Shown: positions 27,995 to 36,223 of the stretch, piece by piece | How the letters are laid out: the number at the start of each line of letters is the position of its first letter | Position numbering within the stretch: the stretch's first letter is position 1 | DNA from: CAYVVD01 sp964454975 | Lineage (GTDB): Bacteria > Bacteroidota > Ignavibacteria > Kapaibacteriales > UBA2268 | Direction of reading: 5' to 3' | DNA length: 64,000 nucleotides | NCBI GenBank assembly: GCA_964454975.1 | Contig: CAYVVD010000001.1 | Span: 206,104-270,103 of the forward strand | The notes under the pieces: model-generated | Told to the model about the DNA's origin: nothing | The model's database searches: none | Seen by the model: only the letters and a program-made list of their open reading frames with translations | Program-made: the position numbers and the translations under genes

Positions 27995-28594
27995 ATGATT
28001 GCATCGCTAAACGGAAGGCTAATATTTAAATCTCCCACTGAAGTAATTGTAGAGTGCGCCGGAGTTGGTTATTCTGCATCAATTTCTGTCAAATGTTCTG
28101 AAAACCTCCCAGATAAGGGTTCAATTGTAAATTTATCAACTATGCTAATTCCGAGAGATGATTCACTGAATCTATATGGTTTTATTGATTCAGGGGAAAA
28201 GGAGATGTTTAAAAGCCTTATTTCAGTCTCAGGGATTGGCCCTAAAATGGCAATAGGCATACTTTCGGCTATCACTGTGGAGGAATTGCGGGAAACATTG
28301 CTTGGCGGCAATTTGCCGGCTTTAAAGAAATTACCGGGTGTAGGTAAAAAAACTGCCGAGAGGCTCCTCGTTGAACTCAAAGATAAAATGTTAAGCCTGG
28401 GTTATTCAGGAATTGAATCTGTTGCCGGTTTAAACCGAATGATCCATGATGAAGCGATTTCCGCTCTGGTAACGCTTGGCTATGCAAGGTCCGTTGCTGA
28501 AAAAAGCGTGGCGATGGCTTTGAAGTATAAAGATTCCGGGGATATTGATTCAGAATCCTTAATTAAAGAATCACTAAAAATTGCAATGAAATGA
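27995..28594 (+). CDS. ruvA: Holliday junction branch-migration protein RuvA
   Basis: Binds four-way junctions and loads the RuvB motor during recombination and repair. 199 residues: OB-fold domain I starting MIASLNGRLIFKSPTEVIVECAG; helix-hairpin-helix domain II with VSGIGPKMAIGILSAIT and KKLPGVGKKTAERLLVELKDK (both GxG HhH hairpins); flexible linker; domain III (EAISALVTLGYARSVAEKSV) that contacts RuvB. I use ATG 27995; an in-frame ATG at 27941 would place codons inside the terminator hairpin. ruvB is not nearby. The stop overlaps the start of the HisA-like gene by 4 bases. Confidence 0.95.
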   Translation: MIASLNGRLIFKSPTEVIVECAGVGYSASISVKCSENLPDKGSIVNLSTMLIPRDDSLNLYGFIDSGEKEMFKSLISVSGIGPKMAIGILSAITVEELRETLLGGNLPALKKLPGVGKKTAERLLVELKDKMLSLGYSGIESVAGLNRMIHDEAISALVTLGYARSVAEKSVAMALKYKDSGDIDSESLIKESLKIAMK

Positions 28595-29310
28595 TATTGG
28601 TTATTCCTTCAATAAATTTGACTAAAGGGCATTGCTTCGATTGTATTGTTGGCGAATCAGGTACAGAAAAGCTCTATAGCAACCTGGCTGCAAATATTTC
28701 GTTATTCGCACAGTTATTACGACGGGAAAATTCTAAAAGCATTCATATCAGGGATATTGACTCCTTCGACGGGAATAATACAAATGAGAACCTCGAATGC
28801 GTTATAAATGCTGTCGGGAAGGTAGATATTCCAATTCAGTTTTCGCGAATGTTCTCCTCCCTTGATGAATGTGATAAATTGCTGGAAAGCGGAGTGTACA
28901 GGATAATAATTGACTCTAAAAGCCATTTAATAAATGACTCCGCAGTGTTAATAGATAAATACAATAGCTCAAGAGTAGCTATTGGAATAGAGTACACAGA
29001 TGGCGATGACATTAGTAGCTGTTTAAAAGAATTCAGAAACTGCGGAGGTGAAAGGGCAATTTATTCCAATATCAATTGGGATCCTTTAAACAATGATTCT
29101 GATTTTACTATTGCCTTGAAAATTGCCGGTGATTTTAAAATCCGCCTTACTTTGGACAATGCTGTATCTAATTACCGACAATTGGCAGCTATAAGTAACA
29201 TTGGCGCCCCGTGGATTGATTCTGTAATCATCGGCAAACCATTGTATTTGAATAATTTCCCTTGCCAGAAAATATGGCGGATAGCAGAATCGGAACTCGA
29301 AAGGAATTAA
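28591..29310 (+). CDS. HisA-like TIM-barrel protein without catalytic residues
   Basis: 239 residues that follow HisA (ProFAR isomerase) from the first strand: MILVIPSINL, IHIRDIDSFDG near 51-61, IPIQFSRMFSSLDECDKLLESGVYRIIIDSK at 80-110 and a final SVIIGKPLY. In HisA, Asp8 (PAIDL) and Asp127 (SLDTR in T. maritima) catalyse the Amadori rearrangement; the aligned residues here are Asn9 and Glu124. The phosphate-binding GGG motif (IQLGGGIRS) is FSRMFS, and the second (AAGGI) is TLDNA. It therefore cannot be an ordinary HisA. It is translationally coupled to ruvA (ATGA overlap), and no other his gene is near. Function unknown; a binding or regulatory role is speculation. Confidence 0.75.
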   Translation: MILVIPSINLTKGHCFDCIVGESGTEKLYSNLAANISLFAQLLRRENSKSIHIRDIDSFDGNNTNENLECVINAVGKVDIPIQFSRMFSSLDECDKLLESGVYRIIIDSKSHLINDSAVLIDKYNSSRVAIGIEYTDGDDISSCLKEFRNCGGERAIYSNINWDPLNNDSDFTIALKIAGDFKIRLTLDNAVSNYRQLAAISNIGAPWIDSVIIGKPLYLNNFPCQKIWRIAESELERN

Positions 29311-29427
29311 TACTTCAAAAGGCTTCAAAGGCTGTTAAAAAATTTGTATTTTGCATGATTGTTTTCTCGGGAAAACAGCCATTAATAGTAGTTGTATGAC
29401 AGGGAAAAGAAAAAATCCGGAGTTAAC

Positions 29428-31203
29428 ATGCCACATTTAGTGATAGATGGACAAAGACTTGAAGCGGCGGACGGAAAAACAGTTATCGAAGTGGCTTATG
29501 AAAATGGGATGACTATTCCTCACTTCTGCTGGCATCCCGAATTGAGTGTTGCCGGTAATTGCCGTATGTGCCTTGTTGAAGTGGGAATGCCGCGCAAGCT
29601 GCCCGATGGTAGTTTTGAAAAGGATGAAAACGGGGATACTAATATCGGATTTTTCCCAAAACTGCAGATTGCATGTGCCACGTATGTGACGGACGAAATG
29701 GTTGTGAATACCAGATCCGAACGTGCAGTTGAGGCACAGGAAGCAGTTATGGAATTCCTCCTGATTAACCATCCTCTCGATTGCCCTATTTGCGATGAAG
29801 CAGGTGAATGCAAACTCCAGGAATATGCTTTCAGGCACTCGAAAGGAGAAAGCCGGTTTGAAGAACGGAAAAACCACAAACCAAAACGCCAGGTATGGGG
29901 ACCCAATATTCTTTTTGATGCTGAGCGTTGTATAAGTTGCTCACGTTGCATCAGGTATGCAAAAGAGCAGGCAGAACAAGATGTCCTGACTTTTGTTCAA
30001 AGGGGAGACCATGTTACTATCGAACTTTTTGAAGGTACTCAATTCGATAGCCCCTACTCAATGAATGTAATTGAAATATGCCCTGTTGGAGCTCTGACAA
30101 GCCCCGATTTCAGATTTAAATCGCGTGTTTGGGAAATGAGCTTTAACGACTCAATTTGCCCCGGTTGCGCAAAAGGCTGTAATATAAAAATTGGTGTTAG
30201 GAACAACGAGATTCTCAGGTTGCAACCACGTTCGAATCCTTATGTTAACCGTTTCTGGATGTGTGATCATGGCAGGCTTACACAATATAAATTTGTAAAT
30301 GAGGCACGGATAACTGAACCACATATTAAAGAAAACGAAAGATTTAAGGATTGCACTTGGAAGGAAGCTGTAGAATTTACGTCATTCCATTTGAAGAAGT
30401 TTAAACCACATGAGATAATGGTGATAGGTTCTCCTCAAACGACAAACGAGGATAATTACCTGCTTCAAAAGTTTGCAAAAAAAGTACTTAGAACTTCGAA
30501 CATTGATTTCTTTAGAACAAAAAATGAAAACTTCCAGGATAACTACCTTCGCGTTTCCGACATGACGCCTAATACTACCGGTGCTATTGAAGTCGGAGTA
30601 AAACCCGGGCATGGTGGAATCAATATTAGTGATTTATCTGAAAAGCTAAATTACGGTCACATCAGGGCGCTATTTGTAATGGATGAGGACTTTTCAGATC
30701 ATGGACATTTATTTGACACTATCAAAGAGCTGGACTTCCTTGTTGTTCTTACAAGCAATGAGTCAAAACTTGCGAACATTGCTGATGCAGTCTTGCCAAT
30801 TACTACATACGCTGAATCGGAAGGAACTTTTACTAATATTGAGGGAAGGGTACAGTATCTTGCTCCTGCCCTTGTTACTAAAGATAATTACCGGTTCATG
30901 GGTATGAAAATGAGCCGCATAGATAAATTTGGAGCACATAATGACCGCTGGACACAACATGAGAAACGAAATTGCAAACAAAGCTGGCGAGCTATACAGA
31001 TGATTGCGAACTTGTTGGAAGCTAACTGGGATTACAGTGTTTCTGAGGATGTTTTCATGGAAATCAGCGAGAATATCAACTCATTCCACGGAATGAGTTA
31101 CGAATTACTGGAAAAATACCAGGGGCTTGTTCTTGGAAAAGCAAATTCACCTGATGAAAAAGTGGTTAATTATGTGTCGCACGAAATGAAACCGAGCATC
31201 TAA
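29428..31203 (+). CDS. nuoG: NADH-quinone oxidoreductase subunit G (short form)
   Basis: Peripheral-arm subunit of complex I carrying the iron-sulfur clusters that pass electrons from NADH. From ATG 29428 (GGAG six bases upstream) 591 residues. N-terminal 2Fe-2S ferredoxin with HFCWHP..GNCRMCLVEV and QIACATYV; then the 4Fe-4S H-x3-C-x2-C motif in NHPLDCPICDEAGECKLQ; then CISCSRCIRYAKEQ with distal CPVG; then the N7-like CPGCAKGCNI motif ahead of the molybdopterin-oxidoreductase-like domain (FWMCDHGRL). The C-terminal domain is far shorter than E. coli NuoG (about 900 residues) and carries no visible molybdopterin site. Followed by nuoH after 12 bases. Confidence 0.92.
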   Translation: MPHLVIDGQRLEAADGKTVIEVAYENGMTIPHFCWHPELSVAGNCRMCLVEVGMPRKLPDGSFEKDENGDTNIGFFPKLQIACATYVTDEMVVNTRSERAVEAQEAVMEFLLINHPLDCPICDEAGECKLQEYAFRHSKGESRFEERKNHKPKRQVWGPNILFDAERCISCSRCIRYAKEQAEQDVLTFVQRGDHVTIELFEGTQFDSPYSMNVIEICPVGALTSPDFRFKSRVWEMSFNDSICPGCAKGCNIKIGVRNNEILRLQPRSNPYVNRFWMCDHGRLTQYKFVNEARITEPHIKENERFKDCTWKEAVEFTSFHLKKFKPHEIMVIGSPQTTNEDNYLLQKFAKKVLRTSNIDFFRTKNENFQDNYLRVSDMTPNTTGAIEVGVKPGHGGINISDLSEKLNYGHIRALFVMDEDFSDHGHLFDTIKELDFLVVLTSNESKLANIADAVLPITTYAESEGTFTNIEGRVQYLAPALVTKDNYRFMGMKMSRIDKFGAHNDRWTQHEKRNCKQSWRAIQMIANLLEANWDYSVSEDVFMEISENINSFHGMSYELLEKYQGLVLGKANSPDEKVVNYVSHEMKPSI

Positions 31204-31215
31204 CACGGAATTAAA

Positions 31216-32253
31216 ATGACAGAAATACTGGTTATACTTATTGAAGCGGCTATTAAAGCAGCGGTTATTGTTAACCTGATACTTGTTGCTGCAGCAGTTT
31301 CGGTTTATGCAGAACGCAGGGTTTCAGCATTCATTCAGTTAAGGCTTGGCCCGAACAGGGTAGGACCATTTGGTCTGTTTCAACCATTTGCCGATGTTTT
31401 CAAGCTATTCATGAAGGAAGACGTTGTTCCAAAGGCAGCAGATCCCTTCTTTCACCGGCTTGCGCCTGTGATTGCATTAGGTATCGCAATTGCAGTTTAT
31501 GCTGTTATCCCATTTGCACATTATGTAGAGATTGGAGGGCAGAAAATATACCTCGGAATAGCGCCTGATGTAAATGTCGGTGTGCTTTTCATACTTGCTA
31601 TGACCTCAGTGGCTGTTTACGGAATCACTCTTGCAGGCTGGGCATCTAATAATAAGTACTCACTGCTCGGAGGCCTTCGTTCAGCCGCACAGATGATTTC
31701 ATATGAGCTTTCTATGGGCCTTTCTTTAATTGGCGTATTTATGGTTGCCGGCTCTGTTTCTTTGAATGATATTGTTATTGACCAGGCTGGATGGCGTTGG
31801 AATATTCTTATTCAACCTTTAGGATTTATCATTTTTTTAGTGGCATCATTTGCCGAAACCAACAGGGCGCCTTTCGATCTTCCCGAAGCAGAGCCTGAAC
31901 TTGTCGGCGGTTTTAATACAGAATACAGTGGTATGAAATTCGGCATGTTCTTCCTTGCCGAGTATGCAAACATGGCAACAGCATCTGCATTCATTACTCT
32001 TGTTTTTCTTGGCGGTTGGATGCTGCCGTTTGATATTGGATTCGCACCCGGTTCTATTGAGCTTGCATTAGCCCAATTCGTTTGGTTCCTCGCTAAAGTT
32101 GCGTTTATTATGTTCTTTTTTATCTGGGTACGCTGGTCAATTCCGCGTTTTCGTTATGACCAGTTGATGAACTTGGGTTGGAAAGTAATGCTTCCTCTTG
32201 CCATATTGAATGTAGTAATAACCGGAATTGTAATTTTGATTTTTGGCAATTAA
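31216..32253 (+). CDS. nuoH: NADH-quinone oxidoreductase subunit H
   Basis: Membrane subunit of complex I that forms part of the quinone-binding chamber at the junction with the peripheral arm. 345 residues with eight or nine helices. Family signatures are YAERRVSAFIQLRLGPNRVGPFGLFQPFADVFKL near the N-terminus, the cytosolic loop EAEPELVGGFNTEYSGMKFGMFFLAEY around residues 215-245, and LPFDIGF..IRWSIPRFRYDQLMNLGWK-like C-terminal arginines. Acidic residues of the E-channel entry (EAEPELVGG) are intact. Tight spacing with nuoG (12 bases) indicates one transcript. Confidence 0.97.
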   Translation: MTEILVILIEAAIKAAVIVNLILVAAAVSVYAERRVSAFIQLRLGPNRVGPFGLFQPFADVFKLFMKEDVVPKAADPFFHRLAPVIALGIAIAVYAVIPFAHYVEIGGQKIYLGIAPDVNVGVLFILAMTSVAVYGITLAGWASNNKYSLLGGLRSAAQMISYELSMGLSLIGVFMVAGSVSLNDIVIDQAGWRWNILIQPLGFIIFLVASFAETNRAPFDLPEAEPELVGGFNTEYSGMKFGMFFLAEYANMATASAFITLVFLGGWMLPFDIGFAPGSIELALAQFVWFLAKVAFIMFFFIWVRWSIPRFRYDQLMNLGWKVMLPLAILNVVITGIVILIFGN

Positions 32254-32309
32254 AAATAAAAATGCAGGCTTACGTCAGCAAATAAAATGAATAAATTGTT
32301 GGAATATAA

Positions 32310-32807
32310 ATGAATATTACAAAAAATACCCAAGCACAAAGGCTGTCCTTTTGGGAGAAACTCTACCTGCCCGAAATAGCAAAAGGCCTCGGGCTTACAC
32401 TTTCATTTATGTTCAAGCCAAAATTCACACGCCAATACCCGGAAGAGCGTTTTGAACCCACCGGTTCATACCGTGGCCGACCGGTACTTGTTGAGGAAGA
32501 AGATGGCGAACGCTGTGTTGCTTGCAGTCTTTGTTCAAGAGTTTGCCCTGCTCTTGCAATTGAAGTCCAGGCATCTGAAACTGAACGCGATAAAGAGCGC
32601 TACCCTGTAAAATTTGAGATAAATATGCTCCGGTGCATATTCTGTGCATTCTGCGAAGAAGTCTGTCCCGAAGAGGCAATCGTAATGAGCAAGGATTACG
32701 ACATTGTATTTACAAGCCAACAGGAAGCAATTCTGGGCAAAGACAAGTTGCTTGTTCCCGTTGCACAACTACAGGACAGGTTGGAATTCCTCCGCCAGTA
32801 TAAGTAA
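32310..32807 (+). CDS. nuoI: NADH-quinone oxidoreductase subunit I
   Basis: Connecting subunit of complex I that holds clusters N6a and N6b. 165 residues with two complete 4Fe-4S motifs: CVACSLCSRVCPA (C-x2-C-x2-C-x3-C-P) and CIFCAFCEEVCPEEA. N-terminal segment LPEIAKGLGLTLSFMFKPKFTRQYPEE is the usual membrane-proximal helix. The start ATG 32310 is 56 bases after nuoH. No nuoJ or other complex I gene follows; the next gene is on the opposite strand. Confidence 0.97.
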   Translation: MNITKNTQAQRLSFWEKLYLPEIAKGLGLTLSFMFKPKFTRQYPEERFEPTGSYRGRPVLVEEEDGERCVACSLCSRVCPALAIEVQASETERDKERYPVKFEINMLRCIFCAFCEEVCPEEAIVMSKDYDIVFTSQQEAILGKDKLLVPVAQLQDRLEFLRQYK

Positions 32808-32850
32808 GTCGCTAGCCTGATAGTTATAAGTTGAAATATTAAGAAAATAC

Positions 32851-32885
32851 AAAGGGCGGTTCATCTAACCGTCCATGCATTTTGT
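32851..32885. terminator. GGGCGGTT-type hairpin after nuoI
   Basis: GGGCGGTT (32854-32861) pairs with AACCGTCC (32867-32874), one G-T wobble, followed by a T-rich tail. It is flanked downstream by CGACTTACGACTACCGACT (32919-32937). Probably the nuoGHI terminator and a member of the dispersed palindrome family. Confidence 0.65.
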
Positions 32886-32942
32886 TGTTTAAATGCCGTA
32901 TTTTTAATCTAACGACTTACGACTACCGACTAAAGATAATTC

Positions 32943-33239
32943 CTATGGCATTACAAATTCTTTAGCAAGAGATAAATAGCCATTAGAAGTTGAATTAAGC
33001 CTGATTTTTTTCACATCGCTGTAATCAGGGTCATTGTACCATGCCCTGGCATTCTCTTCGGTTGGGAATTTAAGAACAACGACACACCCAAGTGGTTTCC
33101 CTTCATATGTTTGTGTTTCATAATCTGCAACTATAATTTCTGCCTGATGCTTTATGAGTAAAGGTATTACACCTTCTACGTATGGCCCGTAAGCTTCTTT
33201 GTCATTAATATCATAGGTTGCAATAAGATATGCTGACAT
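32943..33239 (-). CDS. DUF1330 family protein
   Basis: 98 residues, a small dimeric ferredoxin-like alpha-beta barrel domain. Family pattern: YLIATYDINDKEAYGPYVEGVIPLL at the N-terminus, EIIVADYETQTYEG in the middle, and VVVLKFPTEENARAWYNDPDYSDVKKIRL. DUF1330 has no settled biochemical role. Single gene, convergent with nuoI across the hairpin at 32851 and divergent from the M2-like peptidase gene. Confidence 0.88.
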   Translation of the reverse strand: MSAYLIATYDINDKEAYGPYVEGVIPLLIKHQAEIIVADYETQTYEGKPLGCVVVLKFPTEENARAWYNDPDYSDVKKIRLNSTSNGYLSLAKEFVMP

Positions 33240-33399
33240 AATAATTCCTTGCTTGATGAAAAAGAGAAGGAATATAATTAATTATTGTTAATAATTTACA
33301 ATTCCCTAAACTATTTACTCTTAGGGCATTCCTGCCTTTTTTATATATTTACTATTGAAAAAGTTAACTAATTACTTAATCCTAATCTGTGGGGAGAAT

Positions 33400-35091
33400 A
33401 TGCGTACACTTTTATGTTTACTGGCCGTCGTTGTGTTGATGGTATCTTGTACAAACAAAAAATCTGAAGAAATGGAAAAAATTAGAAATGAAGAGATGAG
33501 TTTCAAAACTTTTGCCGATAGTCTCCAGGATGTGATAGCCCCGGCTTACAAAGAAATGGCGATTTCTTATTGGGATGCTTCGATAAGCGGAGCCAAAGAG
33601 GATTATGAGAAATCCGCAAACGCCGAAATGTTTCTGAATAAGATTCTATCGGATACAAAAGCATACAATTCTTTAAGTGGCTTCGTTGAAAGAAACCTTG
33701 TTAAAGACACCACTCTCTCAAGGCTACTGGATGTGCTATATCATGAATACAAAGCAAAACAGCTCGATGAGGAACTGCTCAATAAAATGACAAAGATGCA
33801 GAATGGGATTGAACAGAAATATTCGAATTACAGAGCCAGAGTTGGGGATAAAACATATTCTGACAACGATGTTGAGGATATGCTTAAAAATGAAACAGAC
33901 AGCAAAAAGCTGGAGACTATCTGGAAAGCTCATAAGGAAATAGGCCCGCTTGTGGCAGAAGATATTATTGCGCTTGTTAAAGTCAGGAATGAGGCAGCAC
34001 AGAAGCTTGGTTACAAAAATTATCATCAGATGAGCCTTACTCTCTCGGAGCTTGACCCGGAATGGCTCGAGAAGTTCTTCGATGAGCTTGACGAGATGAC
34101 CGGCGAAACTTTTGCCGGGCTAAAGAAAGAAATTGATGAGAAACTGTCGGCAAGGTTCGGAATCGAACCGGAAGAGATGATGCCCTGGCACTACCAAAAC
34201 CGCTACTTCCAGGAAGCACCGAAGATTTACGATGGCGACCTTGACGAGTATTACAAAGGCAGAAAACTTGAAAACCTTACAAATTACTATTATGCATCAA
34301 TTGGCATGGAAATAAGCGATATGCTAACCAAAAGCGACCTCTACGAAAAGGAGGGCAAAAATCAGCATGCATATTGTATTGATATTGACAGGGACGAACC
34401 TGATGTACGTGTGCTTTGCAACATAAAAGAGAACTCAAGCTGGATGGAAACCATGCTCCATGAATACGGCCATGCCGTTTACCAGAAGTATGTTGGCAAG
34501 GATTTGCCTTGGGCGCTTAAAACACCAACCCACATCTTCACAACTGAGGGCGTTGCAATGCTCTTCGGCAGGTTTGCCACAAACGGCGATTGGATGAAAG
34601 ATATGGGTGTGGTATCCGCAGAAGATGCAGATATGGCAGGCGAACTCGGCTGGAAGATGCTACGCCTGCAGCAGCTAGTTTTCAGCCGCTGGGTACAGGT
34701 GATGTATCGTTTTGAAAAAGGTATGTACGAGAATCCGGATCGGGATTTAAACAAGTTGTGGTGGGATTTAGTCGAAAAATATCAGATGCTCAGGAAACCT
34801 GAGGGCAGGAACATGCCGGACTGGGCAACGAAGATTCATATTGCTTCCAGCCCGTGTTATTACCACAACTACCTCCTTGGCGAGATATGGGCATCGCAAT
34901 TCTACAGCTATATTGCCGAAAATATAGTAAATAACACGAGAACCAGTTTCTACAACAACAATGAGGCGGGTAAGTTCCTGGTTGAAAAAGTATTCGCCGT
35001 CGCCAATCTTTATAAATGGGACGAGATGATAAAACGTGCAACCGGCGAGAGCCTAACACCCAAATATTATGCAAAGCAATTTGTAAAATAG
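33400..35091 (+). CDS. M2/M3-like zinc metallopeptidase, lipoprotein
   Basis: 563 residues from ATG 33400, which follows GGGGAG; the 15 upstream in-frame codons are unlikely to be translated. A lipoprotein signal ends VVVLMVSC, so the enzyme is probably anchored in the envelope. The active site is HEYGH (H354, E355, H358) with the third zinc ligand expected at E383 in TEGVAML, the arrangement of angiotensin-converting-enzyme-like M2 peptidases; M3 is the close alternative. The alpha-helical N-terminal half includes NYRARVGDKTYSDNDVED and ELDPEWLEKFFDELDE, and the C-terminal SPCYYHNYLLGEIWASQ matches the M2 substrate-binding region. Probably trims oligopeptides in the periplasm. Confidence 0.85.
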   Translation: MRTLLCLLAVVVLMVSCTNKKSEEMEKIRNEEMSFKTFADSLQDVIAPAYKEMAISYWDASISGAKEDYEKSANAEMFLNKILSDTKAYNSLSGFVERNLVKDTTLSRLLDVLYHEYKAKQLDEELLNKMTKMQNGIEQKYSNYRARVGDKTYSDNDVEDMLKNETDSKKLETIWKAHKEIGPLVAEDIIALVKVRNEAAQKLGYKNYHQMSLTLSELDPEWLEKFFDELDEMTGETFAGLKKEIDEKLSARFGIEPEEMMPWHYQNRYFQEAPKIYDGDLDEYYKGRKLENLTNYYYASIGMEISDMLTKSDLYEKEGKNQHAYCIDIDRDEPDVRVLCNIKENSSWMETMLHEYGHAVYQKYVGKDLPWALKTPTHIFTTEGVAMLFGRFATNGDWMKDMGVVSAEDADMAGELGWKMLRLQQLVFSRWVQVMYRFEKGMYENPDRDLNKLWWDLVEKYQMLRKPEGRNMPDWATKIHIASSPCYYHNYLLGEIWASQFYSYIAENIVNNTRTSFYNNNEAGKFLVEKVFAVANLYKWDEMIKRATGESLTPKYYAKQFVK

Positions 35092-35105
35092 AGGAACAAT
35101 CCTAA

Positions 35106-35134
35106 GGGGGCGAATGATTATTCGCCCCTATATA
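35106..35134. terminator. GGGGCGAAT palindrome after the peptidase gene
   Basis: GGGGCGAAT (35107-35115), GATT loop, ATTCGCCCC (35120-35128): a perfect 9-bp stem 15 bases after the stop codon at 35091. The tail is TATATATT, not a clean T-run. Followed by a CCCGACTAACTAACT-like stretch near 35153. A member of the dispersed palindrome family. Confidence 0.6.
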
Positions 35135-35228
35135 TTATTAATTCCTTTCTACCCGACTAACTAACTATCTGACTATTTATCTCATTTTCTCGTCTTAACA
35201 TCTTAGATGAATATACGAGTTGAGGCAA

Positions 35229-36167
35229 ATGAACTTCAAAGATTATTATAAAATACTTGGTGTGGAGAAGAACGCAAGCGCTGATGATATTAAAAAGGCA
35301 TACCGCAAACTTGCGCAGAAGTATCATCCCGATAAAAACAAGGGCAATTCTGAGGCTGAAAACAGGTTCAAGGAAATTTCCGAAGCCTACGAAGTGCTCA
35401 AGGATCCGGAAAAGCGCAAGAAATATGACACTCTGGGTTCCTCATACAACAGATACAGGAACACGGGCGGTAATCCGGGCGATTTTGACTGGTCGCAGTG
35501 GACTACTGGGCGCGGCGGCTCTCAATCGCATGGCACAGGCGATTTCTTTGGCGAGGGTGGTATGTCAGATTTCTTTGACAGGATTTTCGGTGGTTTTGGC
35601 GCACGTGCCGCTCGCTCAGGAGCATACAGACCGGGGAATTTCAGGCAGCGCCAGCAAAAAGGTCAGGACTACCAGACAGAAGTAACCCTGACCCTTGAAG
35701 AAGCATACAGTGGTGTGTCACGGCTGCTAAAAGTAAACGAGGATTCGCTTGATATAAAATTCCGCCCGGGAATCAGGGACGGACAGACATTAAAAATAAG
35801 CGGGAAGGGCATGCCCGGAAGCGATGGCGGACCGGTAGGCGATTTGATTATTAAAGTGAAAGTTCAGAAAAATTCCAATTACGAGCGAAAGGGAAACGAT
35901 TTATATACTAAACTTAATCTTGACTTATATACCGCAGTCTTGGGCGGTAAAGCAAAACTTAACACATTCACAGGCAACATTGAATTAAACATTGCACCCG
36001 AAACACAACAAGGAAAACTACTTCGACTTTCGGGAAAGGGAATGCCGGATTATAACGGAAGCACCCCCGGAGATTTATATGTTAAATTGAACATAGAAAC
36101 ACCACGAAAGCTTAAAGAAAGCGAGAAAGAGCTTTTCAGGCAGTTGCAAAAGATAAGGGCGAAATAA
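35229..36167 (+). CDS. DnaJ-family cochaperone without zinc finger (CbpA type)
   Basis: Stimulates the ATPase of DnaK and delivers unfolded clients. 312 residues from ATG 35229 (GAGG four bases upstream). J-domain at 1-70 with DYYKILGVEKNASADDIKKAYRK and the essential HPD in YHPDKNKG; Gly/Phe-rich linker about 80-140 (FGEGGMSDFFDRIFGGFG); then the two C-terminal beta domains starting YQTEVTLTLEEAYSG, with KFRPGIRDGQTLKISGKGMPG. There is no CxxCxGxG zinc finger, so it is a type II protein. dnaK and grpE are not near. Confidence 0.93.
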   Translation: MNFKDYYKILGVEKNASADDIKKAYRKLAQKYHPDKNKGNSEAENRFKEISEAYEVLKDPEKRKKYDTLGSSYNRYRNTGGNPGDFDWSQWTTGRGGSQSHGTGDFFGEGGMSDFFDRIFGGFGARAARSGAYRPGNFRQRQQKGQDYQTEVTLTLEEAYSGVSRLLKVNEDSLDIKFRPGIRDGQTLKISGKGMPGSDGGPVGDLIIKVKVQKNSNYERKGNDLYTKLNLDLYTAVLGGKAKLNTFTGNIELNIAPETQQGKLLRLSGKGMPDYNGSTPGDLYVKLNIETPRKLKESEKELFRQLQKIRAK

Positions 36168-36223
36168 GAGTAGTAGAGACGCATTATCTTGAGTCGCTAC
36201 TATCTTAAAACGATTTACAGCCA

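Noticed and set aside
29330..29380. GGCTGTT/AACAGCC inverted repeat in the nuoG leader
   Set aside because: Seven pairs across a 37-base AT-rich loop; could be chance and matches no known riboswitch.
30228..30242. GTTCGAATCC, tRNA T-loop-like
   Set aside because: Lies within nuoG coding sequence and has no acceptor or anticodon arms around it.
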